Shown: positions 8,451 to 17,962 of the stretch, one piece after another | How the letters are laid out: the number at the start of each line of letters is the position of its first letter | Position numbering within the stretch: the first letter of the stretch is position 1 | DNA from: UBA6164 sp964344155 | Lineage (GTDB): Bacteria > Patescibacteriota > Gracilibacteria > BD1-5 > UBA6164 | Direction: 5' to 3' | Length of the DNA stretch: 25,095 nt | NCBI GenBank assembly: GCA_964344155.1 | Contig: CAYFMG010000015.1 | Location: 1-25,095 of the forward strand | Position numbers and translations under genes: made by a program | The notes under the pieces: model-generated | What the model was told of the DNA's origin: nothing | Databases searched by the model: none | What the model saw: the letters and a program-made list of their open reading frames with translations, nothing else

Positions 8451-9276
8451 AAAAATCATATTTTTCTAGTTTAATTATTTCTTGAGCTATAAAGCTTGAA
8501 AAGAAGTCTTGTCTATAAGTTATTTTTAATCTTGGGTTAATACCTCATAATCCTTCATAAACTAAGTGTCAAAGTCATTTTGGATTACTTACTAATATTT
8601 GGACTGATTTTTTTCAAGTTTTTACTATTCTATTAATTATTTTATCTTTTGGTGAACAAAATAAAGGTAGTATAACAATATCAGCTTTTGAATAATCATA
8701 TTTACTTCAATCTATTTGCTCAAAATTTATATTATTTAAATTTAATCAACTGACCATCTCTCATGCCATAAAAATAGCTTCATGATTATAATCAAGTCAT
8801 ACTATATTTTCTATATTTGTATTTTCATAAAAATATATAAGAGTTTCAGGTAGTGGTCAACATCAAACAAGTACTAATGTTTTAGCTTCAGATAAATCTA
8901 GTGATTCTATTTCTTTTCATTTTCTCTCAAAACTATCTTTTATTAATTCTCTATCTAATAGATCAGAAAAAGAATTAAAATTATGTATTCATTTTGTCAT
9001 TATAGATAATGATTGAATTGATTCTAAACTTCTTAGATAATACTGATTTATATTGTTAAAGAAATCATTATATAATTTGTAGTATTCACTATGATAAAAA
9101 GTTTGGAAGATTTTTCAGTCTTCAATTGATAGTAAATATTTTCTTAATTCTTTCATTATATCAAAAAACTCTCTTTTTTGATGAATATAATCAATATCAT
9201 TTAATTTGTTTTTAAAATTTTCTAAGTTTTTAACTATGTCTTTAACTTTTATTCTTTCTGATTTAGATATTTCCAT
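8449..9276 (-). CDS. Nicotianamine-synthase-like SAM-dependent enzyme
   Basis: The 275-residue product resembles the nicotianamine synthase/CntL family, which transfers aminobutyrate groups from SAM to build metal-chelating small molecules. Supporting segments are LVLVGCGPLPETLIYFY (134-150; the family has GSGPLPLTS here), GLDYNHEAIFMAGEMV (160-175), the DIVILPLF strand, and a C-terminal FFSSFIAQEIIKLEK matching the family's closing strand. The N-terminal third is helical, as in CntL. The length also fits. It starts 9 bp after the HD-hydrolase stop and is cotranscribed with it. No metallophore export or peptide genes lie nearby, so the product and even the aminobutyryl-transfer activity are uncertain; it could be another methyltransferase-fold enzyme of this superfamily. 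Confidence 0.65.
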
Positions 9277-9285
9277 AATTGTTAA

Positions 9286-9930
9286 TTAATTATTAATATT
9301 TAATTTAGCTTTTTTGATAGTATTTTTTAGTAGTTTCATGAAATCTTTATATAGTTTTACATATTTTTCGTCAAAACTAAAAATATTTTCAGATTTTTCA
9401 TATATTGGTAAAAAGTATTTTTCAACTTCATTTATTTTTCTTAATTTTTTTTCTTTTGAGAAAGCCTTCATATCTCATAGGTTATCTATTTGATCAGATA
9501 TTTTTATAAAAAATATCCATGGCTCAGCCATTATTCATGTATAGAGTCTATTTATATATAAGTGAAATCTAAAATCTATATATTCTTCAAAAGTATTATA
9601 ATTTTCTAGATTTGAAATTTTTTCTGTTTTATTTGAATATTCTTCTTTTAATTTTTTATGATCTTTTGGTTTCTTATTTTTTGATAGGGCGTTTATAATA
9701 AATCATACTCTGGTTCAGAAAAGTTCATTTATGTGTAGGTTACTTAGGTGAGTATCTTCACATATATCATGAAGTATAGCAGCTATTATTACTTCCTCAG
9801 GAAATAAATACTCTTCTAAGAGTTTAGCTACTCTTAAAGGATGATCTATATAGGGGGTACCATCTTTTCTTAACTGTCACTTGTGATATTTCTCAGCAAT
9901 TTCCATTGCTAATTGAATTTTTTTATTCAT
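9286..9930 (-). CDS. RelA/SpoT-type HD hydrolase, small alarmone hydrolase-like
   Basis: The 214-residue protein carries only an HD phosphohydrolase domain of the Rel/SpoT/MESH1 type. Metal and substrate motifs are visible: HKGQLRKDGTPYIDHP (16-31), the HD pair in AAILHDICEDT (50-60) and KISDQIDNL (143-151), the counterpart of the KLADRLHN motif. There is no synthetase or TGS domain, so it probably degrades (p)ppGpp or a related nucleotide rather than making it. The first residue is set by an ATG at 9930, about 25 bp from a strong promoter. It leads an operon with the NAS-like gene. Family is secure; the exact substrate is inferred. Confidence 0.82.
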
Positions 9931-9948
9931 TTATATTATGTTTAAAGA

Positions 9949-9975
9949 TTACTTTTATTATACAAATAAAAGTAA
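9949..9975. promoter_or_regulatory. Palindromic operator-like site in the HD-hydrolase promoter
   Basis: Perfect 11-bp arms TTACTTTTATT (9949-9959) and AATAAAAGTAA (9965-9975) flank ATACA. The site covers the -10 box and most of the spacer, ideal for repression. It resembles the palindrome at 2114-2133 upstream of the TrpR-like regulator. Confidence 0.4.
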
Positions 9976-9984
9976 AAAAGTCAA
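9957..9984 (-). promoter_or_regulatory. Promoter of the HD-hydrolase/NAS-like operon
   Basis: On the minus strand TTGACT (plus 9979-9984) is followed after 16 bp by a perfect TATAAT (plus 9957-9962), leaving a leader of about 20 nt before ATG 9930. The divergent GT2 gene at 10067 has only a TATAAT at 10046-10051 and no clear -35. Confidence 0.65.
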
Positions 9985-10066
9985 TACTTGTATAATATAG
10001 TATTATTTGAATTTTTAGGAAATATTATTAGAATGTAGAAAATACTATAATTAATAATAAATAAAA

Positions 10067-11089
10067 ATGACTTTATTACAATTCTTTTTTATAATTTCAT
10101 GAATAATAATTCTTATTTTATCTATTGATATATCAAGAAAGCAAAAATTTAATGCTCTACATTTTTTGGTGTTTATATGAGTATGATGAGGTTTGCTTAT
10201 TTTTACTCTTTTCCCAAATATATTATCTAATATCTGAAATGTATTTTGAGTAGCTAGGTGAGCAGATGTTTTAGTTTATTCTTCTATTATATTTTTGCTT
10301 TATTTTGTTTTACTTTTATTAACAAAACATGTTGATAATAAGGATTCTATTACAGGCTTGATAAGGGAAATAGCTATTGATAATTCAAAGAAAATAAAAA
10401 CTAAAAAAGAAATGATTTTTGTTATACCTGCTTATAATGAATGAAAACAGGTATATAATACAGTTAAAAATATTTTGGATACTTTAGATGTAGATATTGT
10501 GGTTATAAATGACTGATCTAAAGATAAAACAAGGTTTTATTTAGATGAATTAAGTGATAATATAGTAGTATTAAATCATTTGAAAAATAGGTGACAATGA
10601 GCAGCTTTAGAAACAGGTTTTGAATATATAAGAAGATATTCTGAAAATAAATATATAGTTACTTTTGATGCTGATGATCAACATGATTTAGCTGATTTAG
10701 AAGAGTTTAAAAAATACTTAAATGAAGATGTAGATATTTTATTATGATCTAGATTTTTAGGTAAATCAGAAACTAATATACCAATTATTAGAAAAATAAT
10801 TTTAAAATTATGAATACTTTTTACTTTTTTTGTAAGTCATATAAATCTTACAGATACTCATAATTGATATAGGCTAATAAAAAGAACTGTTATAGATAAA
10901 ATAAAAATTACTATAGATGGTATGTGACATGCATCGGAAATACTTGATATAATTGCATCAGATAAAATAAAATACAAAGAAGTTCCTGTAAATATTAGAT
11001 ATACAGATTATTCTTTGGAAAAATGACAATCATCAGGTAATGCCTTAAATATCGCATTAAGGATGATTTGGTCTAAGTTCTTTAGATAA
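10067..11089 (+). CDS. DUF2304-GT2 fusion: membrane-anchored glycosyltransferase
   Basis: This 340-residue protein joins two modules. Residues 1 to about 115 are a DUF2304 membrane region with three hydrophobic segments (FFFIISGIIILILSI, LVFIGVGGGLLIFTLFP, VYSSIIFLLYFVLLLL) and the typical tail ITGLIREIAI. Residues 116-340 are a GT2 domain of the dolichyl-phosphate mannose synthase type: FVIPAYNEGKQVYNTV, VVINDGSKDKT, the metal-binding TFDADDQHD, LLGSRF and DTHNGYRLIKR. Such enzymes transfer a sugar from a nucleotide donor to polyprenyl phosphate at the membrane. DUF2304 and the GT2 are more often adjacent separate genes. It stands alone upstream of exported-protein genes and may start a surface glycan. 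Substrate unknown. Confidence 0.87.
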
Positions 11090-11144
11090 AAAAATAAAAA
11101 AACTTTCCAATTTTAATGCTTTTTTAATGCCTCATGAGTAATAT
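11090..11144 (+). promoter_or_regulatory. Conserved leader/promoter block 1, before the LTD protein
   Basis: Right after the GT2 stop come AAAATAAAAAAACTTTC, two variable bases, ATTTTAA, three variable bases and TTTTTTAATG, then 9 bp to TAATAT (11139-11144). The same block with identical spacing occurs at 12767-12820. No TTGACA-like -35 is present. This suggests a shared non-standard promoter or a common activator site for exported-protein genes (inference). Confidence 0.5.
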
Positions 11145-11173
11145 AGGTTTCACTACTTATATTACTTTTTTTT

Positions 11174-12766
11174 ATGAAACAAAAATTATACCTTATATTG
11201 ATATTTTATTTTTTATCTTTTTTAAGTGTTAAAGCTGATTTATTTATCTCTGAGCTTTTTCCTAATACTTATGATGATGCAAACCTGGAATATATAGAAT
11301 TATATAACTCTTGATCTACTATTATTGATTTAACTTGATATATTTTAAAAGATAAATCAGGAAAGCAATATAGTTTTTGATCATGAGTAACTTTGAATAT
11401 ATTAGAAAAGAAAAAATATTATAGATGAGAAACTAGTATTATTTTAAATAATACAAATGAAGAAGTCTTTTTATATAATAGTTCGTGAGAGTTAATTGAT
11501 GCTGTAAATTATAGTTCTTCAACAAAAGATAAGTCTATAAGCTTTATTTTTACTGATAATAATACAATATCAGAGATAAAAGATTTTGAAATAGAAGTAC
11601 AAAGCTGACTTAAATATATTGATTGAAATAATTGGCTGTGTCCAGAAGAATGAAGTTGAATATGTAAGATAAATCTTAATGCAGAGTGAATAGATACTAG
11701 TACTTTTGATTGTAAGTGGGATTTTTGAATATATGCTACAAATTATGAATACTGAACTAGTAAAAAATGTAACCCTTGATATATAGATTATCCTAAGTGA
11801 AATTTTAGTATTGAATTAAAAGTTATAGATAAAAATGATTCAAGTAATTATAAAACTACTAGTATATTTATAAAAAATACAAGTAATGATACAGTATATA
11901 AAGAAAAAGAAAAGTTAAATATAGATAAACCTAAAATAACTGTAGAGTCATGATTAAATAGTGAGAGAGAATGTATTAATAAGAAAAATTGTAATATAAA
12001 CTTCAGATACATTGAAAAATCAAAGCTTGAGAAATGTAGGTGGGATTTCTGAGGATGAATATATGATCCTTGAGACAATACAAAATGTAATCCTTCTTAT
12101 GTAAAATTTTGAACATGAGAATACTTAATAAATCTAAGAGTTTATGAAAAATGAGATTATTTTAATTTTAAAGAATCAATCTATACAATAAAAAATATAG
12201 TTTCTACAAAAATAGAAAAGGAAACTAGGGAAATAGTTGTTTCAGAGTTGAAAGCAAATATATCATTAAATTGAAAAATATGAGCCAATAAAGAGTTGGT
12301 TTGAAATAAAATTATTTGTTATGAAACTTGTTCTATAAATTTTGATGGGACAGAAAGTAGTTGAGATATACAAAAATATTCTTGGAGTTTTTGAAATGGA
12401 GAACTATCTAACCTTAAGAATCCTTGATATATAAAATATGAAGATTTTTGAGAATATAAGGTATATTTATGAGTTGTTTCTAGTGATTGAAGAAAAGATA
12501 TATCAGAGTTTCATGTAGAATTTAGAGAAAAAATAAAGACAACAACAAAAAAGAAATCAAAATCTATTATCTCTAAAACTTATGCAAAAAAAGAGAATAA
12601 AAAAAATATAGAGGAAAATATAATACAAGAAAAGAAAAAGGAAGTAGATATTTTAGATAAACATGATAATAATGACAAAGAGATAATAATATTATTATAT
12701 ATTTTGATATGAGTTTTTACTCTGATTTTAATAGTATTGATACTTAAAAAAGAGAAATTACTTTAA
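11174..12766 (+). CDS. Cell-surface protein: lamin-tail domain, PKD-like repeats, C-terminal anchor
   Basis: The 530-residue protein has a signal peptide (LYLILIFYFLSFLSVKA, cleavage near residue 20). A lamin-tail (LTD) domain follows directly: DLFISELFPN, LEYIELYNSG, IDLTGYILKDKSGK (about 21-70). Three repeated regions containing CKWDFGIY, CRWDFGGGIYDP and YSWSFGNGE resemble PKD beta-sandwich domains, and recurrent cysteines (NWLCPEE, KKCNPG, TKCNPS) probably form disulfides. A lysine-rich linker (about 455-500) leads to one membrane segment, IIILLYILIGVFTLILIVL, then LKKEKLL inside the cell. So it is anchored with its domains outside. LTD and PKD domains bind proteins, glycans or other ligands; adhesion to a host cell would fit an epibiont but is inference. 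The leader carries a motif shared with the next gene. Confidence 0.8.
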
Positions 12767-12820
12767 AAAATAAAAAAACTTTCTGATTTTAAGCGTTTTT
12801 TAATGGGTGGTAAGTATAAT
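12767..12820 (+). promoter_or_regulatory. Conserved leader/promoter block 2, before the 12852 exported protein
   Basis: This second copy of the block at 11090-11144 is also placed directly after a stop codon. CTTTC at 12779 stands 36 bp before TATAAT (12815-12820), exactly as in block 1 (CTTTC 11103, TAATAT 11139). Over 39 bp the two copies differ at about five positions. Confidence 0.5.
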
Positions 12821-12851
12821 GTGTTTAATTTTATATTTTAATTATAATTAT

Positions 12852-14096
12852 ATGAGAAAAATAAGTATATTATTTGTTTTGTTTTTTAGTTTTATATTTT
12901 GAGCTAGTGCCAATGATTTTGAAAATGATTATACATTGATAGATTGTATTAATTGAGATAATGATAGTTGAGTTGTTTTTGATAGTGATAAACCCTTTTC
13001 AACTTTAAAAGAGTGAATAGAACAAACTATAGACTATATAAATACTAATATAAATGTAGCATGAAAAGAAGATATATATTCACAAAAAGTATTTAATATA
13101 AAAGTAAAATGTAGTTTTAATGACATATTAAATAAAGAAATTAATTTAAACTTTAATTGAGTAAAATATAATAATGAACTTTTAATACAGTGAGTGTGAT
13201 CAAACTCCTTAGTTTTTAAAGATATTTATTTTAAATTATGAAATAAAGCATGAAATATAATATTTAAAAATGCTATTTTTCTGAATACTGATAAACCATA
13301 TTTTTATGATTATATATTTCCTAGTGATAAATATAAAAGACATCCATTTTCTTATGGTATAAAAATAATAGATTCATATATAAGGTTAAATGATTTTAAT
13401 ATATGAGAGTATAGTCAATATAAAACTTTTTTATATAAGCATAGGAATGTTGATTGAAGTTATGTAGATGTATTTCTTGATCATAAAAACTATGTAAATA
13501 AACAAATAATAGAAAACTCTATTATTGATATAGAAGTTGATGCTGATTTTAATTTTAGAGTTCCTAGTTTTGTTAAAAACTCAAAATTAAATTTTAAAAA
13601 TAAAACTTGATCTTGAAGTTTTAATATTAATTTTATAGAAGATGGTAATATAAATACTTCCTCTAATTATAATCAATGAATTTTTATATCAAACAAAATA
13701 GATTTATGATGACTTGATGTTAATTTTGAAAATACAGATAGTATTGCTTTTTTAAATAATAAACTGGAAAATTTTGAGATTATAAATTTATGATCAAAGG
13801 CTGTGTTTATAAATAATTATATAAATAATTTAACTAAAATAGATATATCAGATTTTTATAATTTATATAATAATATTTTTGCATCATGATTTACAGATAC
13901 TTATGATATTTTTAATTATAGAAAAAAATATTCAGAATCTAATATCTGAGCTAAGTGAATATGATGGATTTACAAAAGACTTAGGGATAATAAATATTTC
14001 AATATAGATATTAGTATAGCCAGCTTATATAAAGAGGTAACTTGAAAAAACTTGGACAAATGATTAGGAGATATATATGTAATTTTTAACTATTAA
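12852..14096 (+). CDS. Exported protein of unknown function, possibly beta-helical
   Basis: This 414-residue protein is not recognised. It has a signal peptide (ISILFVLFFSFIFGASA, about 4-20). After it, YTLIDCINGDNDSG and FSTLKEGIEQTIDYINTN recall the opening of right-handed beta-helix proteins of the pectate-lyase type. The body alternates short hydrophobic strands with Asn-rich turns (FKNAIFLNTD, IIENSIIDIE, FINNYINNLTKID), which fits stacked coils. There is no membrane anchor, so it should be secreted or periplasmic. It shares a leader motif with the LTD protein upstream, and its stop is 3 bp before the next gene's start, so the pair is cotranscribed. A glycan- or adhesion-related role is only a guess. 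Confidence 0.65.
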
Positions 14097-14099
14097 AAA

Positions 14100-14795
14100 A
14101 TGCTAAAACTTATAAAAACATTATTTTTTTTACAAAGTCTGTTTGTTTTTTGTGTTACAAGTGCAGATTTTAGTATTTGTGATTCTTGAAATTTAAAATT
14201 ATGATGAAAAAATATAGTAGAAATATGTAACTGATGATATATTAGTAATGATATAACAGAAATAAAATCTTTTACGGGTTCTTTTTCTGATTTTTCATGA
14301 GTAATTATTGAAAATAAAGATTATATTAACTTAGATATAAATAGAAATTTGATAGTATGATTTTTTGATAAAAATAAGAAAACAGTATTAACTGATAAAA
14401 ATATTGATTATTCTGTCCCTATATGATTTATATTTAAAAAAAGAAAATCAAGAGCTGGTAGGGGGGATATAAGAGAAAAACAAATAACATATAAAAATTA
14501 TTTAAAACAGTTATTAAAACAGGATTTTCAGAAAAATTATTTTAGATCATGAATCTCAAGAAAGGATTATGATATTTTTATAGAAAATATAGTAGATCTT
14601 TTAGTTGGTGATAATTGAGATATATTTATATCAAATGAGATAAAGAATTATTTAAAACAATATTTTTCTCAATCAGTCATTTTTAAGGAGAATATAATAA
14701 AGTTATTAAAGAATGCTAGCTTTATTAATAAAAGCTTTAAAAAGTTTGAAAATAGTTATGATAAAATTTATGTAATTAATTATTATTTAAATTAG
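14100..14795 (+). CDS. Small exported protein of unknown function
   Basis: The 231-residue protein begins with a signal peptide (LIKTLFFLQSLFVFCVTSA, about 4-22). The first mature part has SICDSGNLKLGGKNIVEICNGG, here with two cysteines that may pair, one near each end of residues 25-46. A Lys/Arg-rich middle (FKKRKSRAGRGDIREKQ) and a long helical C-terminal half (YKNYLKQLLKQDFQKNYF, FENSYDKIYVINYYLN) follow. I find no family match. It is the second gene of a two-gene operon, 3 bp after the 12852 gene, and may act with it outside the membrane. Its 3' end contains one copy of a 17-bp direct repeat whose second copy lies just after the stop codon. Confidence 0.65.
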
Positions 14796-14812
14796 TTTAA
14801 AAAGTTTGAAAA
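14736..14812 (+). repeat. 17-bp direct repeat at the 3' end of the 14100 gene
   Basis: TTTAAAAAGTTTGAAAA occurs at 14736-14752 and again at 14796-14812, 60 bp apart, the second just past the stop codon. It may be a short tandem duplication. The second copy supplies the TTGAAA that could serve as the gpsA -35. Confidence 0.55.
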
Positions 14813-14835
14813 ATTGTATTTATATATATAATAAA
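14807..14835 (+). promoter_or_regulatory. Possible promoter of the gpsA-galE-glycan operon
   Basis: TTGAAA (about 14807-14812) is followed after 17 bp by TAATAA (about 14830-14835), roughly 25 bp ahead of ATG 14861. The region is almost pure AT, so the call is tentative. Confidence 0.35.
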
Positions 14836-14860
14836 TTTGTTATAAAATGATTATATATTG

Positions 14861-15805
14861 ATGAAAGTATTAACTTTGTGACTTTGAGCTTTTGGTTTTG
14901 CTATAAATAAGCTCTTAGGAGAGAATAATTTAGAAAAAGAATTTTACGTTTATGAGCTAAATAAGGATGTTGTTACTGAAATAAAAGCAACAAGAAAACA
15001 TCCTTTCTTTTTTAAGTGATATAAATTACCAGAAAATATAAAAATAATAGATGATTATGAAGATATTATTTGAGATGTTGATTTACTTATTATTGCAATT
15101 CCTGCTCAATTTATAGAAAATACTATTCAAAACTGGAATAAGAAGCTTAAAAATGGAATAACTATACTTAATTTAGCAAAATGAATAGATATAAAATCTA
15201 ATATGCCAATTAGCAAAGTTTTAGAAAAATGACTAGATTGATTAGATTTTAATTATTCTATACTATCATGATGAATGATAGCTTCTGAATTAGTTGAATG
15301 AAAACAATTATGAGCTGATTTATGAATATCTGATTTAAAAAAATGAGAAGAAATAAAAAAATTATTAGAAAATAATACTTTTACAGTAGAGTTAAGAGAA
15401 AATATCTTGAATATAGAACTATACTGAAGTTTAAAGAATATTATGGCTATTTTAGTAGGGTATTATGAATGAAAATGATTAGAAAAATCAAGTATTTGAT
15501 ATTATATGTTGGAGTTTTATAATGAAATGAAAGATATAATACAACTTTACTGATGAGATTCTAGCTTAGATTTTTCATATTATTCTTTATGATGAGATAT
15601 TGTGGCTACTTGTTTTGGTAATTCTAGAAATAGATATTTTTGACAACTTTTGTGAAAATGAAACTCTATAGGGGAAGTATTAGATACATTGAGATTAGAA
15701 AATAAACATGCAGAAGGTTATGAAACACTAAAAGCTGTTTATAGTTTAATAAAAGATAAAGATTGATTCGAACAAACTAAGTTTTTGTATGGTTTAATAA
15801 AATAA
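14861..15805 (+). CDS. gpsA: Glycerol-3-phosphate dehydrogenase [NAD(P)+]
   Basis: GpsA reduces dihydroxyacetone phosphate to sn-glycerol-3-phosphate in the cytoplasm, for phospholipid or glycerol-phosphate polymer synthesis. The 314-residue length is close to the family norm. The Rossmann loop LGLGAFG (6-12) has Gly7 and Gly9 encoded by TGA. Further family segments are LLIIAIPAQF, LNLAKGID, the catalytic-lysine region YGSLKNIMAI and GDIVATCFGNSRNRYFG. It is the first gene of a compact operon; galE starts 3 bp after its stop. Placement with glycan genes suggests glycerol phosphate may be a surface substituent, though GpsA also has a general lipid role. Confidence 0.95.
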
Positions 15806-15808
15806 AAA

Positions 15809-16843
15809 ATGAAAAAAATAATATTAATAACTTGATGAACAGGGTATATATGAAGTCACTGAGTGGTTGCTTTTGAGCAAGCATGATATAAAACTGTTAT
15901 AGTAGATAATTTATGTAATTCATCGAAAGATACTTTAGATTGAATAGAAAAAATACTAGGTTATAAACCTGATTTTTATAAAGTAGACTTAAGGGATAAA
16001 AACTCATTAGAAGAAGTATTTAAAAAATACAGTTTTGATTGAGTGATACATTTTGCTTGACTGAAAGCTGTTTGAGAATCATGTGAGAAACCACTAGAGT
16101 ATTTTGATAATAACTTAGTGGGAAGTATATATTTGTTTGAATTAATGAATAAATATAATGTAAGAAATATAATATTTTCAAGCTCTGCCACTGTATATAA
16201 TCCAGATAATACAGCTCCATTTAGCGAAATAAATAGTACTTGAATTACTACAAATACATATTGAACAACGAAATTATTAACAGAAAAAATATTGGAGGAT
16301 TTATCTAAGTTCTGCTTATTTAATGTAAGTAATCTTAGATACTTTAATCCTATTTGAGCACATGAGAGCTGAGAAATATGAGAAGATCCAGAATGAATAC
16401 CTAATAATTTGTTACCATATATATTAAAAGTTGCTAGGTGAGATTTAAAAGAAGTATGAGTTTTTTGAGATGATTATGATACTGTAGATGGAACAGGAGT
16501 TAGAGATTATATAGATGTTGTTGATTTAATAAATTGACACCTAAAGGCATATGAAAATCTAACCTCACCCCTAGCCCCTCTCCTGCAGGAGAGGGGAAAA
16601 ATAGATGGATTTTTTGAAACTTATAACCTGTGAGTAGGAAATTGAACTTCTGTTTTGGAAATGATTAAGAAAGTATGAAAAATTGTTTGAAAAGAAATTC
16701 CTTATAAGATAGTAGAAAGAAGATCTTGAGATCTAGCTACTGTTTATTGTGATCCAACTAAAGCTGAAACTGAACTTTGATGGAAAGCTAAAATAGATAT
16801 GGAAGAAAGTTTAAGAAATAGTTGGAAGTTTTATAATAGGTAA
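15809..16843 (+). CDS. galE: UDP-glucose 4-epimerase with an in-frame palindromic-repeat insertion
   Basis: GalE interconverts UDP-glucose and UDP-galactose. The 344-residue product has the NAD-binding TGGTGYIGS (8-16), SSSATVY, the catalytic Tyr151-Lys155 in YGTTK, LRYFNPIGAH and RDYIDVVDL; the C-terminus ELGWKAK is typical. Residues 251-264 (LTSPLAPLLQERGK) are foreign: they are encoded by a GC-rich palindromic repeat at 16561-16596 between AYEN and the conserved YNLG segment, where the family has a short variable loop. The loop is far from the catalytic pair in sequence, so activity may survive. galE sits 3 bp from gpsA and from the GT4 gene, and presumably supplies UDP-galactose to the transferases downstream. 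Confidence 0.94.
16561..16596 (+). repeat. Solo copy of the DUF559-element palindrome inside galE
   Basis: AACCTCACCCCTAG is followed by a perfect 22-bp palindrome with CTGCAG at its centre (16575-16596). It matches the left end of the recG element in the same orientation and is read in the same frame, giving LTSPLAPLLQERG against LTSPPTPLLQERG. Its length is 36 bp, a multiple of three, so the galE frame is kept. Confidence 0.9.
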
Positions 16844-16846
16844 TTT

Positions 16847-17962
16847 ATGAAAGATAAAATTAATATTATCCAATTTATGCCTTATTTCCCACCTCATAAA
16901 TGATGAGTTGAAATTGTTTGAGAGGAGATAGGAGATTTTTGGTGTAGAAATAATTTTTGAAATTTTATAAATGTTACTTTTGATGTATGACAAAAAGATT
17001 CTAATTATTATAATAAGAAATGATATAAATTATACTTAATTCCAAGTTTTGATTTAATTTCAAATTTTCCAGTTCCAAAAATATGGAAAAAAGAGTTTTG
17101 GCAAGTATTTAAAATATTAAAAAATACTATAAGTTGAGAAAAAAATAACTATAGAGTGGTTACTCATACAAGATTTTTTTTATCATCATTTATTTGATGA
17201 GTATTTGCAAGAAAAAATAAGATTAAATGGATTCATATAGAGCACTGAAGTGATTATGTAAAACTAAGTAGTAAAATTAAATCAGGCTTATCTGTTATTT
17301 ATGATAAGATTTTTGGAAAATGGATTTTTAAAAAGTCCGATAAGCTTTTAGCTATAAGTAAAGCATGTAAAAAATTTATAAATAAAGAATTTGTTGATAG
17401 AGAGGTAAGTATATTTTACAGAGGATTAAAAATAGATGATATAAAAGTGGATAAAAAGTGAAAAATAAAATTAGTTTATATCTGAAGACTTGTTAACCTA
17501 AAGTGAGTATCAGACTTAATTGAATCTTATAAAGAGTCTTGAGTAAAAAATAAATTAATCATTATCTGAGATGGTGACGAAAGACAAAAACTAGAGAAGT
17601 TATCGAAATGATTTAATGTAGAGTTTTTATGATATAAAGATAGGGAATTTATTAAAAATTATTTATCTAATAATCATATTATATTAATAAACCCTAGTTA
17701 TCAGGAGTGAATGCCTACTACTGTTATTGAATGACTAGCTTCATGATGTGTTGTATTAGCAACAGATGTTTGAGGTACAAGAGAAATTTCAGAAAAAGAA
17801 GATTTATTGTTATTTGAGTCTTGAGATTTGATAGAACTAAAAGAAAAATTAATATTTATTATAAGTAATTATGATAATCTAAATTGATTAAGTTTAGAAT
17901 TAATTAATGATAAATTTAATCGGGAGGGCAGTATTTTAAAATTTAAAGAGTTAGTTAGGTAA
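16847..17962 (+). CDS. GT4-family glycosyltransferase
   Basis: The 371-residue cytoplasmic enzyme of the GT-B fold transfers a sugar from a nucleotide donor to a glycan or lipid acceptor. The N-terminal QFMPYFPPHKGGVEIVGEEI (9-28) is the acceptor-side glycine loop of GT4 enzymes. The donor-site signature YQEGMPTTVIEGLASG holds the E-x7-E pair at E287 and E295, and ATDVGGTREIS follows. KLVYIGRLVNLKGVSDLI opens the C-terminal domain. The stop TAA overlaps the ATG of the next gene (TAATG), so the two are translationally coupled. Sugar specificity cannot be read from the sequence. Confidence 0.9.

Noticed and set aside
15976..16220. Two overlapping minus-strand frames of 66 and 71 residues
   Set aside because: Both are antisense to galE in its conserved catalytic region.
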